From the NCBI GenBank assembly GCA_027922465.2, contig BQMF02000013.1, positions 682,001 to 746,000 on the forward strand: a stretch of DNA of 64,000 nt, written 5' to 3'. Position numbers and translations under genes: made by a program. Below, piece by piece: positions 1 through 10,305 of the stretch. This DNA is from Turritopsis dohrnii. Lineage: Eukaryota > Cnidaria > Hydrozoa > Anthoathecata > Oceaniidae. The stretch's first letter is position 1, and every line of letters starts with the position of its first letter. Under the pieces are notes generated by a model that made no database searches, was not told the DNA's origin, and worked only from the letters and a program-made list of their open reading frames with translations.

Positions 1-157
1 ATAGTGAATGACAGAGTTTCCAGCTTGAGGATAGGGGCAGTGTTCACTGTTTCCAATACTTCAATTAAGGGAACAATAGAAATGTATATTCCCATTGTTC
101 AAGGTTTATTGCTTGCTGTAAATTATTATTAATCTCAAAGCTTTCATTATGAAGATG

Positions 158-1392
158 TACAGTGTGTTTCGAAACTTTGGCTTCAAAAATTTTCATGGCA
201 TTTTTGAACAAAATATCCAATTAATTTTTATAAATTTTATATCGATGGAATCCTTATTACATGCTTTTCTTTTTATTAGAACCAGTAAAATCTGACCTGA
301 GGCTGGCTGTTCTTATTTTTTGAGCCTTTTTCAGCCTGAATTGTTCTTATTTTGTACTTAGCTTTGAACACAGTTTCAGATTTCAGCCTCATTTTGTTCT
401 GATTTATGGAACTTTCAGAGTCATCTTCGAAGAGTAATTTTGTAATTATAAATTCAGATACATCATTTTACGGAAATATGCTCTATTCGTTTTAAATTTT
501 CAGCAATATTTCGAAGGGCTGTTGATACCCTTGTTGTCAGGCTTCGAGTAAAATTAAAATATGTAAATCTTTTTAAAAACAACTGGTTAAAAGTATGGTT
601 GCTGTTCGGTAATGACCTGATATGAGCATGCAAGGTGAAAAAACAAACTACTAAACCATTAACCAGTGACAGAATTCACATCATAACTTGTTCCTATCAT
701 GAATTGTTGTTATTTTATAAGAAAATTCAGGCTTAGTCTTTTCTTAATTTTTGAAGCATTGATTTGAGCCTAAGGTTGTTCTTATTTTGTTCTTATTTTT
801 TGGCCAAATCTGAGGATCGTGTTCTTATAAAATTGCTCTTATAAAAAAAAAGCGTGTAATTTGTTTTTCTGGTGATGTAATTTTTGTAGGCAATGGAAAA
901 GTAGAAGAAGAGAAAATCGAAAAATAAGTTTGGAAAAACTCATTGATTTCATAATGATCAATTAAGATGCTTAACAATAACATCAATTTCAGAAAACAAA
1001 AACAGTTATATATGTAACAACTTTTTATCGCTTTCACTTTAATAACAAAGCCAATTTTATGCACGTTTGAAAAAATTTTACGTGAGCAATTACTTTAATC
1101 GAGAGTCTCAGTTGTCACATAACGGCATAAAAGAAAATTTTGCACGTTTAAACAATAAAGATACCGTTGTTAACTTTATGTCTTAATTGATCATTAAAAA
1201 CTTAGTTTTTCCATACTTATTTTTCGATTTTCTCTTCTTCTACTTTTCCATTTCCTGCAAAAAATATGTCACGAGAAAGACCAAAAAAATAAGGCTTCCA
1301 TCGATATCAAATTTATGAAAATTAATTGGATATTTTGTTCAAAAATGTGATGAAAATTTTTGAAGCCAAAGTTTTGAAACACACTGTATATA
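158..1392. mobile_element. Inverted-repeat DNA transposon, non-autonomous
   Basis: About 100 bp at 158-260 return in inverted orientation at about 1290-1392 with few mismatches; both ends start TACAGTGTGTTTC and are followed by the same shared tract. The TA at the outer edge suggests a mariner-like TA duplication, but the TA is also part of the repeat. A second inverted pair (about 893-965 and 1170-1252) is nested inside, so this may be one element inserted in another. No transposase-like frame is visible. It lies where the next PDSS1 intron would run. Confidence 0.7.
501..550 (+). repeat. 50-bp repeat, inverted copy at 63301-63350
   Basis: The segment beginning CAGCAATATTTCGAAGGGCT and ending GCTTCGAGTA is present, reverse-complemented and with a few mismatches, at 63301-63350. 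It is a dispersed repeat of unknown type; here it lies inside the larger inverted-repeat element. Confidence 0.7.
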
Positions 1393-1639
1393 TATCACTA
1401 GCAGACCAAATCAAAAAAAAACAATGGAACTTACAGATTTGCAGCTGTACGCAATTAACGATGCAGTCTTTCGAAATGTTTTACTCAAGTAGTGGTTAAA
1501 CCTTTCATCTATATTGTCTTTCTGGATCAGTTGCATTAGTTCACCTTTGAAATTGAACATAAGACAAAATGATAAGTTTTATGATATAGTGTGAAACCAA
1601 AAATGTAAAGTAAAGATGGTAAAGGTTTAAAATACATAC

Positions 1640-2516
1640 CTTTAACTAAATTATTTATAATTTGTGAGAAATAACTGACAGCAGTTGTGCTTCCTAACTT
1701 TGCAAGCAGTATAGAAGCTCGTGATAGTATAAAATCACCCGCTAAAATGCATTGCTTTGGGGTAAATATTTGATTGACAGATGGCTTATTTCTTCTGTGA
1801 GTTGCATCGTCAATCACGTCATCATGAAGGAGGCTTGCTGTGTGAATCATTTCAGCTATTATTGCCATACGTCTCTGTCTTAGAGAAACTGTACTGAAAA
1901 ACCAAAATTGTGATTGTGCAAGATTCCAGAAAGGAGACAAAAATAGAAAACATCAATAACCAATGTTACTAACTATGATTTGTTTAAGTGCACATTACAA
2001 GCTCTGCCCATTAGCAAAATAGTCATTGGTCGAAATAACTTTCCTTGATCATCAAAGTAATAGTGACAACACTCACTCAGATTTACCACGTCACTAGAAA
2101 GTTCCTACAAAATACAACATGTCTTGCAATTCTAGAACTTATTATTAGTTAGAGGTCTTTTTATTCAGAAAGTCTGACCTTCTTTATATCTTGATGGAAT
2201 TCAAACAGATCATCTTTAACAAGTTCAAGAGGGTTTACGCGGCTTGAACCTTCTCTTGTATTGTGAGCATGTAAAGAAAAACTAAATAAAAAAAAAACAG
2301 TAAGCTGAAATACGTACATAATCTGCTCTCAACCACTACAAGAAAACAATACGAAAATGTTCACGATTTAATGAATATAATATTATACCTATTCTGAAAA
2401 AAGAAAAATTTTTGAGCTGTTGGTGAGTGCATGAAGACTGACTGAAGGTTGCGAAAAAGTTGATGCTTTCTTCGATTCAGTAAACAACCACAACATTGAA
2501 TACTTCTATGCACCAT
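1640..2516 (-). CDS. PDSS1: Decaprenyl/polyprenyl diphosphate synthase subunit 1, 5' exons (partial)
   Basis: Four exons on the minus strand: 2389-2516, 2179-2281, 1974-2104, 1640-1893, with matching phases. The product belongs to the trans-isoprenyl diphosphate synthases, which build the side chain of ubiquinone in mitochondria. Exon 1 is rich in Arg/Lys and lacks acidic residues, as expected for a mitochondrial presequence. Exon 3 carries the FRP motif before the first helix of the fold. Exon 4 reads AEMIHTASLLHDDVIDDATH, containing the first Asp-rich DDxxD magnesium/substrate site, and then a CILAGDFILSRAS segment typical of PDSS1. The second Asp-rich motif and the C-terminus are not visible, so the 3' exons must lie beyond position 1. 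The start is the first ATG giving a presequence; another in-frame ATG lies three codons upstream. Exon 3 ends at an unusual GTTAGT donor. Confidence 0.88.
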
Positions 2517-2599
2517 GACTTGCATATACCATATATATAAATGTCTGAAAAGTAAATTACATTTAATAGAAAATATTATTATTTCAGTAACCAATGATG

Positions 2600-3680
2600 C
2601 AATGGTTACACTAATGTAAACTTAGTTTACAAAAATCTTCTGTTATTTTATAATATTTTGAAAATTTTCACAAAACCACATAGCTTTCAGAAACATTACG
2701 CATATGCACAGGACATTGCATTGCATCCCAAGTCAAGAAGTGCAAATATCTAATAATTATATATCTGATGCTTTTTGAGGTGCCAGTGGAGGTGCAGTGG
2801 AGGTGTAGTCTGGTCTGTAATATTGTTGATGGGGTTGTTAGATAAAAAACTTGGGTGTGCAATTTTTGTGATTCAATTTTTCTATTTATGGACTTTTTTG
2901 ATATAGCTTAAAGTTGAAAAGAAAATTTTGCATCGATGTCATCATCATCACAGCACACAAGAGTGGAATGGAGGATTTATGCTCTTCTGTAAAGGTGCTG
3001 CAAATGTGTAACTCGAGAATGTGCCTAGAAGCAACTATACTCTAATCTCCTAACTGATCTAACTTATGCATATACAACACATCATGAAAATATCATGAGG
3101 AAAATTTGGTGCTGTCTTAAAAGTACTATATAACTTGTGCTGCCATTCATTGTACAAGACTCAGATGGAACCAATTTCAACCTATGCTGCTCAAATTCAA
3201 GGGAAAGCCGAAGCATGCATTACTGCATGCATATTCATATATGTTGGTCAAATTCAGTTTAGGTGAAATGCGAATAAACTCCCTGTTGGTGAGAAATCTA
3301 TATATTTCATTTCATATTCGCTTTTGACAACAAAATCAACAGCTGTCCTGAATCACATAAATTCTCCACTTATTCATCCCATATCGTTACATAACACACT
3401 TCAATCATCAACCCTACCCCCTCCTCTAATAATAATAATGTTCCGTGCCATCATCATTTGTGACATCAAATATCCCTGTTCTGAACCGTGCATTTTCTGA
3501 CGCAAAAACAATAATTAAGGGAATGCTGATATATTTAAAAGAACTTAGATGCGCAATAAAAGTTTTTGGTCGATTCGCCAGTCAAGTTTCTATCAGCAAT
3601 AATGAAGGGATTATGCCCTCGCGTGGTTACATAACAACTCGTGCCACCATCTTTATATTAAAGTGAAAAGGAAAACAAGT
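2600..3680. other. Intergenic, no gene seen
   Basis: AT-rich sequence upstream of PDSS1. The short open frames here have no recognisable domain or splice context. I see no conserved feature; the PDSS1 promoter should lie just above 2530. Confidence 0.5.
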
Positions 3681-3689
3681 TGAAATGAA

Positions 3690-4885
3690 GACCAAGATTG
3701 CGCCCATCAATTATCATGCGCCCCTTCTAATAAGCGCCCAGGTAATTTCCACACAAAGTTCAATAAGCGCCCGGCACTTATTAAGCGCCCCTATCGAATA
3801 AGCACTCGCTTTTTAAAAGCAAAAAATCCAATGCAAAAAATCCAAAAATTAAATAAGCGCCCAGGGCGCTTGTTCGGATAATTACGGTAGTGCCCATTAT
3901 AAGCGACAGAATTAATATTTCTCGAAATAGGCGAAAAGCAAATTTTTCTGTCGCCACAATATATTTCGCGAAGACCTGTTGTCCACTAAAATGGACTTAT
4001 TTTTTGAATCCTTTTCTTTTACGATTCGACCATGGATAGTGAGGACGAAATGTTATGTGCTCTTCTTTTGGTTCTGACAAGGAAAAGAAAAAGAAAACAT
4101 AAAGTTTGAGTTCAACAAATTTACAGAAAAGGATGGAATAGGGTGTTCATTTCCAAGTTCTTTGTCAAAATTATTTGCCCATGCATTTTCGACAATGGTT
4201 CTATCCTTATAATGCTTGGAAGTTTTGTTATAATAAACAAGGGTATTTCCGAATGCAAAAATAAATAGGTGACTACTTTGGCAAAATGTGCGCCCATCAG
4301 AACAGGCATTTATTTTCTTTGCGAAGAGGGGGGGATACGAATATCTTAAGATGTTTTCAGAAATAAGAGAAATTGGTTTGGTAGTTCCGACCAAGTACAA
4401 GGCAGATGACAACAAATTTGCAGAAGCCTTGAAAAGAAACACTTGAAGTAAAAAGGAAAGATAATTAAAATTGATATCACTACAATCAAATTAAGAAATT
4501 TCCTTATGTATTGCAAGAGAGAAGAAATAGAAGCAAAGTAAAAGTAACAAGCGTTGTTTTTTTTTTGTTTAGAGCTCCTTTCACCTCTACCTACTTAAAT
4601 AGACATTTCCCGAGTTTATTTTTTATCAAGCTCCGCCTCGTTTTCGCAATTGTTAATATGGTAACGAAATGTCACGGGACTCATTTCAGTAATGTGCAAT
4701 AAGTGTAATAATTGTGATAATGTTAATGATTGAGCACAAGAGATTCGGTTGTCATAGTAACGCAATTGAAAACGAGGCGGAGTGTTGATAAAAAATAAAC
4801 TCGGGAAAGGTCTATTAGAATATGCTCCCAGTCTCAAAAACACTGGAATTCAAATAAGCGCCCGGTCTTTACCTCATTATATACG
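3690..4885. mobile_element. Harbinger-like transposon remnant with MADF fragment
   Basis: Both flanks (3700-3890 and 4852-4866) carry copies of AATAAGCGCCC-type motifs in direct and inverted orientation. Between them the plus strand at 4032 opens a short frame reading MDSEDEMLCALLLVL followed by RKRKRKHK, similar to the acidic-then-basic N-terminus typical of PIF/Harbinger transposases, then a stop. The minus strand (about 4265-4140) encodes LVYYNKTSKHYKDRTIVENA followed by W, resembling a MADF DNA-binding domain, a usual companion gene of Harbinger elements. The two fragments are adjacent and converging, as in an internally deleted copy. Exact ends are not resolved. Confidence 0.45.
4598..4815. 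mobile_element. MITE, AATAGAC family, long perfect arms
   Basis: A 218-bp fold-back element. Its ends read AATAGACATTTCCCGAG and CTCGGGAAAGGTCTATT. The complementary arms extend about 55 bp each, through an AACGAGGCGGAG segment. The same terminal motif occurs at 5731, 10652, 22583-22815 and 42465-42682. It is nested in the Harbinger-like remnant. Confidence 0.85.
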
Positions 4886-5503
4886 GTATGAAATCGGTTC
4901 ATTTATGCCTATTCAAAACTATAGGATCATAAAGAAACCAACGAAAATGGGTACGAGGTTCATCGAACATCCTCTAAAGCCAACTATTACTCATGCACGT
5001 GGTGGTGACATACAAGGTTTTTTCGTATCTTTCTGCTAACATCAATAACGCAACCATTTCAGAGAATTTTTAAGCCATTTTTCTTTTGCTTTTTTGTTCT
5101 TGTTGTCATGGAATAAGAAAATTTCTAATTAAAAAAAAATCATTTCTTTGTGAGAAATGATTTTAATTTCTGATACTTGTGAACAGACCACCTACCAATT
5201 CGATATATTAAAATCAATTTTATTGTGTATAATTTGCTTCCCATGTTGGAAATTGTTTTTACTTTCGCAACTGAAAATGAAAAGTTGGAAAAGTATTTAT
5301 CAAATAATTTGATCAATACTTTTTATTGATAGATCTCCGGTCAAACTTCTAAGGATTGTTTCACTGGTATAGACAATAACGAAGGACATTGAGTTAAAGT
5401 AAACTGCATGCAATAAAATGAGCAACAGACGTGGTCTGGTATCTGAACTGAATCTGTAGTTTTGTTTGTTCTGCGAGGCTTTTAGAGTGAGCTACATCAT
5501 ACA

Positions 5504-5573
5504 GCGATGGTGTAGTGGTTAATTCTTTCGACTGCAATCACTGCGACTCGTGTTCGAGTCCAGTCATGTCGTA
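5504..5573 (+). repeat. tRNA-like SINE head or decayed tRNA
   Basis: The segment has a Pol III A-box-like TGGTGTAGTGGTTAA and a B-box-like TGTTCGAGTCC at tRNA spacing. The acceptor and anticodon stems do not pair well, so a functional tRNA is unlikely. A tRNA-derived SINE is the best reading; its body would run to about 5730. Confidence 0.45.
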
Positions 5574-5730
5574 TCTTGAGACTCCACTCCGTTGCGCTTT
5601 ATAAGCAGCGCCCATTGACTGACTTCACACTAGACTTCGGGCAAGTTGGAGTAATGCTACGTGTCTCTGTCGGAAAGTCAACTACTAGTTGCAAGTCGGC
5701 GGTCAGAATAGCCAAATTACGGAATTACTT

Positions 5731-5952
5731 AATAGACCTTTCCCGAATTTCTGTTTAAACTCTGAACTGTGACTGAGTTTCATATCTAACCTCGTTTTCA
5801 TGCAATTCATTGTTCCACTGATTTCATTACTTTGTTACTTAATGATAGTCTCTATTATTTCCAATTCCCATTCCGATAGTTAGAAGCAGTTTAAATATTA
5901 AAAGCGAGGTTAGACACGACAACTCGGTCACAATGCATCGTTTAAACAGAAT
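5731..5952. mobile_element. MITE, AATAGACC family, split by the DIRS element
   Basis: Left 222 bp of a MITE closely related to the intact 233-bp copy at 22583-22815, in the opposite internal orientation. It stops inside the right terminal repeat; the last 20 bp of that repeat (AAATTCGAGAAAGGTCTATT) reappear at 10652-10671 beyond the DIRS element. Confidence 0.8.
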
Positions 5953-6198
5953 TTCATTTCATGAAATCTCCGCCGAGCTAATACTGGTTCCCACCCTTCT
6001 CGCATAAAGCTAGAGGTCATGGCTTCAACCTCCCCTTCTACCTTTCTCGCTCGAACGATTAGGACGTGTTGTGAAGTGAGTTTTCAAGTTTTTATTTGTT
6101 TTTAATTATCTTCAAGTATCTCTGCCAACTTTTGATTGGAGAGCACAGTTAAATAAAAAATTGTCTTGTTATTATGTTTTGTCGGGTCTTTTCGTAGA

Positions 6199-9100
6199 AT
6201 GCCAGACGAAATACCCAACAATGTTATGCATGAAAACATCCCTACTGAGGAGGGAGAATGTCAATCTCAAGGCTCCTCCAGAGCAGAGGAAATCCTCGAT
6301 GATAGCTCTACCTACGATAATGAGGAGGACATACGTAACTCCATAGAGAGTACAAACAGAGCCCCGAAAAGAGGGTTGTTAAACGAGCCACTGCATGTGG
6401 ACGAACCACCAACGAAAGTGGGAAGATTTGAGCTTACAAATACTGCAACTAATAGTTGGATGCTCGACACTGAACTTGCTAGTTACGTAAATAAACACAT
6501 GGATATTTTTATGACTAACCAAACTTTATATGATGGCATTCTCGCCAGCAATCCAGTTCCATCAAACATTAAAATTGTGAAGGATGTTGATCCTTATGTG
6601 AAAGAAATGCTCATGGAACAAGATAAAAGAATTTGTCTTAGCCAAGACAAGGCCTTGACCAATATTCAACAGAGGGTACATTTTGTGCTGGGTCCTTTAA
6701 GTAGAATTTGGTCTGCTATGGAAAAGGAAAAGCAAGCAATGATGCTAAGCAATGAAGTTGACGAAGATCAACGAGCAGCAATGTGTAATATGTCAGAGCT
6801 ATTTGATCAAGCTATTATTCTTCTGGGACAAGCATACCAATCTTGTTCACACCAGAGACGGTTTAACATAATAATGGCCTTTTTGGGTGATAAAAAACGT
6901 ACTGACTCTGTATTGAAAGATATGGCACCTGCATTTGAAAATACTGAGGACAATCTGTTGTTCGGTCCGAAATATGAAGAAACTGTCTCCAAACTGATAA
7001 CCTCAAAGAACAAGTCAAAGGAATTGTTTGGAGCCATGAGAAGGTCGTCCAATACTCGTGGAAGATCAAGTGCTAGACCTCCCTTTCGACAAGGCCCCTT
7101 ATCTCAGGCAAGAGGTAGGGGGCGAGGTCTGTTTTCGATCGCCAGTCAATCACTCACAAGTGGGGGTAGTTCATCAGGAACAGGATATAGAGGTAAACCA
7201 TTTGTTTCTTCAAACATCTTTTCATGTTGTGGACCTCCTTCCTCCAGAGGACTTTCCAAATATCCATCCTTTAATACGACAACTGTTCCCATCTCAAATC
7301 CCAGTAATTCCACCAGCAGGACGTCTGAAACATTTCCTAGAAAATTGGGAAAAATTGACAAACGATCAATTTATACTGGACCTAGTGAAAGGATACAATG
7401 TGAACTTTCATACTCAGCCAAAACAAAGGAGCAAACCCTTCCCAATCCCAATGAATCCAGAGGAGAAGGCCTTAGTGGGGAGAGAGGTCCAAGTAATGAT
7501 GGAGAAGGGGGCAATCAGGAAGGCGGCTCCTTCAGAGGACCAGTTCATCAGTACAATATTTCTGGTAGACAAGAAGGATCATGGTCATCGACCAGTAATC
7601 AATTTAAAAAAATTGAACAGTCACATCCCATATGTTCATTTCAAAATGGAGGGACTATATCTTCTGAGGGAGCTGCTTTCTCCAGCAGATTTTATGTGCA
7701 AGATAGATTTAAAGGACGCATATTTTGCAATCCCTCTGTCAAGGCAAACCAGGAAGTACATCCGGTTCATGTGGGAGGGTCAATTGTACGAGTTTCTTTG
7801 TCTTTGTTTCGGTCTGTCAGAGGCTCCAAGAATCTTCACAAAACTCCTGAAGATTCCAATATCTCTGCTTCGAAAACTGAATGTAAGGATAATAATATAC
7901 CTCGACGACATGCTCCTTATGGGGAAATCACCAGAGGAGTTGCTGACAGCAAGGGACTCCCTAATCTTCCTCCTGCAACATCTGGGTTTCTTGATAAACA
8001 TCCCCAAGTCAGTTCTGGAACCAACCCAAGTTCTGGAGTTCCTAGGGGTGACAGTGGATTCCAAATTAATGACTGTTTCTCTTCCAGCAGGAAAAGTATC
8101 CAAAATAAAACAACAGTGTCAAACTCAAGTGACGGTACGGGAATTGACCAAGTTAATTGGGAAACTCTCCTCCACGGCAATAGCAATACTCCCAGCCCCC
8201 TTACAATATCGGTTCCTACAACAACAACAAATAAGGGAACTTTTGAAGCAGAAGTCTTTCGAGGGAATTTTGTCTCTCAATCCACAAGCAAGGGAGGAAC
8301 TGGAATGGTGGCTTCAAAATCTAGAAATTTGCAATGGGAAAACATTAATATCTTGCCCTGCCCAGATGATAATCAGTTCAGATGCATCCAAGGAAGGCTG
8401 GGGTGCAGCTTGCCAAGGGAAAAGGACAGGGGGGCCTTGGTCGAGGATAGAAAGGGAGCAACACATAAATATATTGGAACTAAAGGCTGCCAATCTAGCA
8501 CTGAGAACCTTTACCATGTCAGAAAAGAAGGGTCTTTCTGTTCACAACATGGTAGCCTTGTCGTACTTGGTAAAGATGGGAGGAACAAAGAACCAAGAAT
8601 TACTTCAATTAAGCAAGGAAATCTGGGAATATCTCATGTCCAGGCAGATCAAAATTACTGTGGAATATATCCCAAGCAAACTCAATGTGGAAGCCGACAG
8701 GGAATCCCGGGAAGTGAAGGACTCCAGCGAATGGAAGCTTCTACCATCAGTTTTCCAAAAGATTTGCAATTTAAGAGGGGTACCCGAAATGGATCTATTT
8801 GCCTCCAGAGTGTCTCACCAGCTCCCCTCTTACATAAGCTGGAAGTTAGACCCATACAGTCAGGGGAGGGATGCATTCCAAGCAAGTTGGCGTCACCTTT
8901 ACGCTTACGCTTTCCCTCCTTTCAGCCTAATAGGCCGAGTATTGCGAAAAGTTCGAATGGAAGAAACACATATGATCATTGTGACCCCAGCCTGGCAGAC
9001 ACAGTTTTGGTTTCCAGTCTTACTTCAGATGTCTGTAAAAAATCCACTTCTTCTTCCACAACAGGAAAATTTGTTGCAGGACCCCACAGGGTGTTATCAT

Positions 9101-10116
9101 CCACTAGTCCAAAAAGGGTCGTTACGTCTGGTGGCCTGGACCATTTCAGGAAAAGTCTGGAGACAGAAGGCGTATCAAAAAGGGCTGCTGCCCTTATCAC
9201 AGCTGCCAGGCGGTCCGGGACCATTAGCCATTACGAATCGTCTTGGAAAAAGTGGAATAGCTGGTGTTCTGAACGGAACCTTTGTCCCATTAGATGTCCT
9301 TTGAATCATATATTAGACTTTCTAGCGGATCTTTCTGACCAGGGACTGCAACATGGTACTATTGGCACATACAGATCTGCTATTTCTGCGTATCATGACC
9401 CAATTGAAAATGTAAGTGTTGGGGAACACCCTAGAATTGCAGCACTTATGGCAGGAATTTTTAATGAGAGGCCTTCAACACCAAGATTAAATTCTATATG
9501 GGATGTAGAGGAGGTCCTGCAGTATATACGGGAGCTGCCACATAATCTTGAATTATCGGATAAAGTTTTGACTCTTAAAGTGACTATGTTATTATCTCTT
9601 ACAGCAGCTTCTCGTGTATCTGAAATAACAAATTTGACTGTCACTCACCTAGTAAAACACCCAACTTTCTATTTATTCAATTTGACAAAACGTACCAAAA
9701 CCTGCCGTCCTGGCAAATGTAAAACTACGTTGAAATTCTACAGGTTTAACCATGAGAAAAAACTGTGTGTGTGTGATGCTATTGATGCCTATATGACCAG
9801 GAGACAAAGTTGGAATGTGTCTGACCCACAGCTCCTAGTAGGTCATATCAAACCGCACAAGGCTGTTACTACCTCTACTGTTTCAAGATGGTTACGGGAA
9901 TTTCTCTCCCTTGTAGGTGTTGACACCAATATTTTTACTGCACACTCAACCAGGTCAGCATCTGTTTCCAAGGCTACAATGAAGGGTGCTTCTCTTGCAG
10001 ATGTTCTTAAACAGGGACACTGGTCTCAGGCGTCTACTTTCCAACGATTTTACAACAAAGAACTCTTTGATCCAAGCATGAATTTTCAGACCACAATATT
10101 GTCGAATAAGCTTTGA
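6199..10116 (+). CDS. DIRS gag-tyrosine recombinase continuous frame
   Basis: One frame stays open from 6166 to 10116; ATG 6199 (MPDEIPNN) is the likelier start because an intron-like TTTTCGTAG ends just before it. The first 300 or so residues look like DIRS gag and end in an Arg/Gly-rich tract (RGRSSARPP, ARGRGRG) suited to nucleic-acid binding. Residues about 430-980 are the shadow of the RT gene read in another frame. The C-terminal 320 residues are a tyrosine recombinase with the expected catalytic set: Arg in AASRVSEIT, His-Arg in HSTRSAS, His-Trp in QGHWSQ and the nucleophile in RFYNKELF. No frameshift or stop interrupts it. Whether gag and recombinase are really made as one chain or from separate transcripts cannot be seen here. 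Confidence 0.85.
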   Translation: MPDEIPNNVMHENIPTEEGECQSQGSSRAEEILDDSSTYDNEEDIRNSIESTNRAPKRGLLNEPLHVDEPPTKVGRFELTNTATNSWMLDTELASYVNKHMDIFMTNQTLYDGILASNPVPSNIKIVKDVDPYVKEMLMEQDKRICLSQDKALTNIQQRVHFVLGPLSRIWSAMEKEKQAMMLSNEVDEDQRAAMCNMSELFDQAIILLGQAYQSCSHQRRFNIIMAFLGDKKRTDSVLKDMAPAFENTEDNLLFGPKYEETVSKLITSKNKSKELFGAMRRSSNTRGRSSARPPFRQGPLSQARGRGRGLFSIASQSLTSGGSSSGTGYRGKPFVSSNIFSCCGPPSSRGLSKYPSFNTTTVPISNPSNSTSRTSETFPRKLGKIDKRSIYTGPSERIQCELSYSAKTKEQTLPNPNESRGEGLSGERGPSNDGEGGNQEGGSFRGPVHQYNISGRQEGSWSSTSNQFKKIEQSHPICSFQNGGTISSEGAAFSSRFYVQDRFKGRIFCNPSVKANQEVHPVHVGGSIVRVSLSLFRSVRGSKNLHKTPEDSNISASKTECKDNNIPRRHAPYGEITRGVADSKGLPNLPPATSGFLDKHPQVSSGTNPSSGVPRGDSGFQINDCFSSSRKSIQNKTTVSNSSDGTGIDQVNWETLLHGNSNTPSPLTISVPTTTTNKGTFEAEVFRGNFVSQSTSKGGTGMVASKSRNLQWENINILPCPDDNQFRCIQGRLGCSLPREKDRGALVEDRKGATHKYIGTKGCQSSTENLYHVRKEGSFCSQHGSLVVLGKDGRNKEPRITSIKQGNLGISHVQADQNYCGIYPKQTQCGSRQGIPGSEGLQRMEASTISFPKDLQFKRGTRNGSICLQSVSPAPLLHKLEVRPIQSGEGCIPSKLASPLRLRFPSFQPNRPSIAKSSNGRNTYDHCDPSLADTVLVSSLTSDVCKKSTSSSTTGKFVAGPHRVLSSTSPKRVVTSGGLDHFRKSLETEGVSKRAAALITAARRSGTISHYESSWKKWNSWCSERNLCPIRCPLNHILDFLADLSDQGLQHGTIGTYRSAISAYHDPIENVSVGEHPRIAALMAGIFNERPSTPRLNSIWDVEEVLQYIRELPHNLELSDKVLTLKVTMLLSLTAASRVSEITNLTVTHLVKHPTFYLFNLTKRTKTCRPGKCKTTLKFYRFNHEKKLCVCDAIDAYMTRRQSWNVSDPQLLVGHIKPHKAVTTSTVSRWLREFLSLVGVDTNIFTAHSTRSASVSKATMKGASLADVLKQGHWSQASTFQRFYNKELFDPSMNFQTTILSNKL
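7058..9304 (+). CDS. DIRS reverse transcriptase / RNase H / methyltransferase-like
   Basis: 748-codon frame lying wholly inside the gag-recombinase frame, shifted by one base. RT motifs are intact: VDKKDHGHRPVINLKKLNSH, KIDLKDAYFAIPL, FGLSEAPRIFTK, IIIYLDDMLL (catalytic YxDD at about 7890) and LEFLGV. RNase H follows with ISSDASKEGWGAACQG, an ILELKAANLAL helix and a later EADRESR. The C-terminal part (EMDLFASR, FPPFSLIGRVL, IIVTPAWQTQFWFP) matches the DIRS methyltransferase-like region. The nominal ATG lies within the gag tail; expression probably needs a frame change, splicing or internal initiation. Confidence 0.9.
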   Translation: MEDQVLDLPFDKAPYLRQEVGGEVCFRSPVNHSQVGVVHQEQDIEVNHLFLQTSFHVVDLLPPEDFPNIHPLIRQLFPSQIPVIPPAGRLKHFLENWEKLTNDQFILDLVKGYNVNFHTQPKQRSKPFPIPMNPEEKALVGREVQVMMEKGAIRKAAPSEDQFISTIFLVDKKDHGHRPVINLKKLNSHIPYVHFKMEGLYLLRELLSPADFMCKIDLKDAYFAIPLSRQTRKYIRFMWEGQLYEFLCLCFGLSEAPRIFTKLLKIPISLLRKLNVRIIIYLDDMLLMGKSPEELLTARDSLIFLLQHLGFLINIPKSVLEPTQVLEFLGVTVDSKLMTVSLPAGKVSKIKQQCQTQVTVRELTKLIGKLSSTAIAILPAPLQYRFLQQQQIRELLKQKSFEGILSLNPQAREELEWWLQNLEICNGKTLISCPAQMIISSDASKEGWGAACQGKRTGGPWSRIEREQHINILELKAANLALRTFTMSEKKGLSVHNMVALSYLVKMGGTKNQELLQLSKEIWEYLMSRQIKITVEYIPSKLNVEADRESREVKDSSEWKLLPSVFQKICNLRGVPEMDLFASRVSHQLPSYISWKLDPYSQGRDAFQASWRHLYAYAFPPFSLIGRVLRKVRMEETHMIIVTPAWQTQFWFPVLLQMSVKNPLLLPQQENLLQDPTGCYHPLVQKGSLRLVAWTISGKVWRQKAYQKGLLPLSQLPGGPGPLAITNRLGKSGIAGVLNGTFVPLDVL

Positions 10117-10120
10117 AGAG

Positions 10121-10262
10121 AGGAGGTTGAAGCCATGACCTCTAGCTTTATGCGAGAAGGGTGGGAACCAGTATTAGCTCGGCGCGCAGCGCCCGCAATG
10201 TAATCGAGATTTCATGAATGAAATCGACGCAACGAGCTAATACTGCCCTCCCGCCCTTCCCA
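10121..10262 (+). repeat. DIRS internal complementary region
   Basis: 10121-10178 is the exact reverse complement of the left end (5976-6033). It runs directly into a block (about 10180-10245) that is the reverse complement of the right end (about 10575-10637). Such a fused copy of both ends is the internal complementary region of DIRS elements. It starts right after the recombinase stop codon. Confidence 0.85.
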
Positions 10263-10305
10263 AGCGTTATCTTTCAATAATATTACAACTATATTTCTTT
10301 TGTAG

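Noticed and set aside
825..1064. 79-codon minus-strand frame
   Set aside because: Lies inside an inverted-repeat element, has no domain and looks like chance in AT-rich sequence.
5504..5573. Functional tRNA gene
   Set aside because: A and B boxes fit, but acceptor and anticodon stems do not pair; called a tRNA-like repeat instead.
7146..9644. Several minus-strand open frames across the DIRS element
   Set aside because: They are antisense shadows of the RT and recombinase genes with no domain content.
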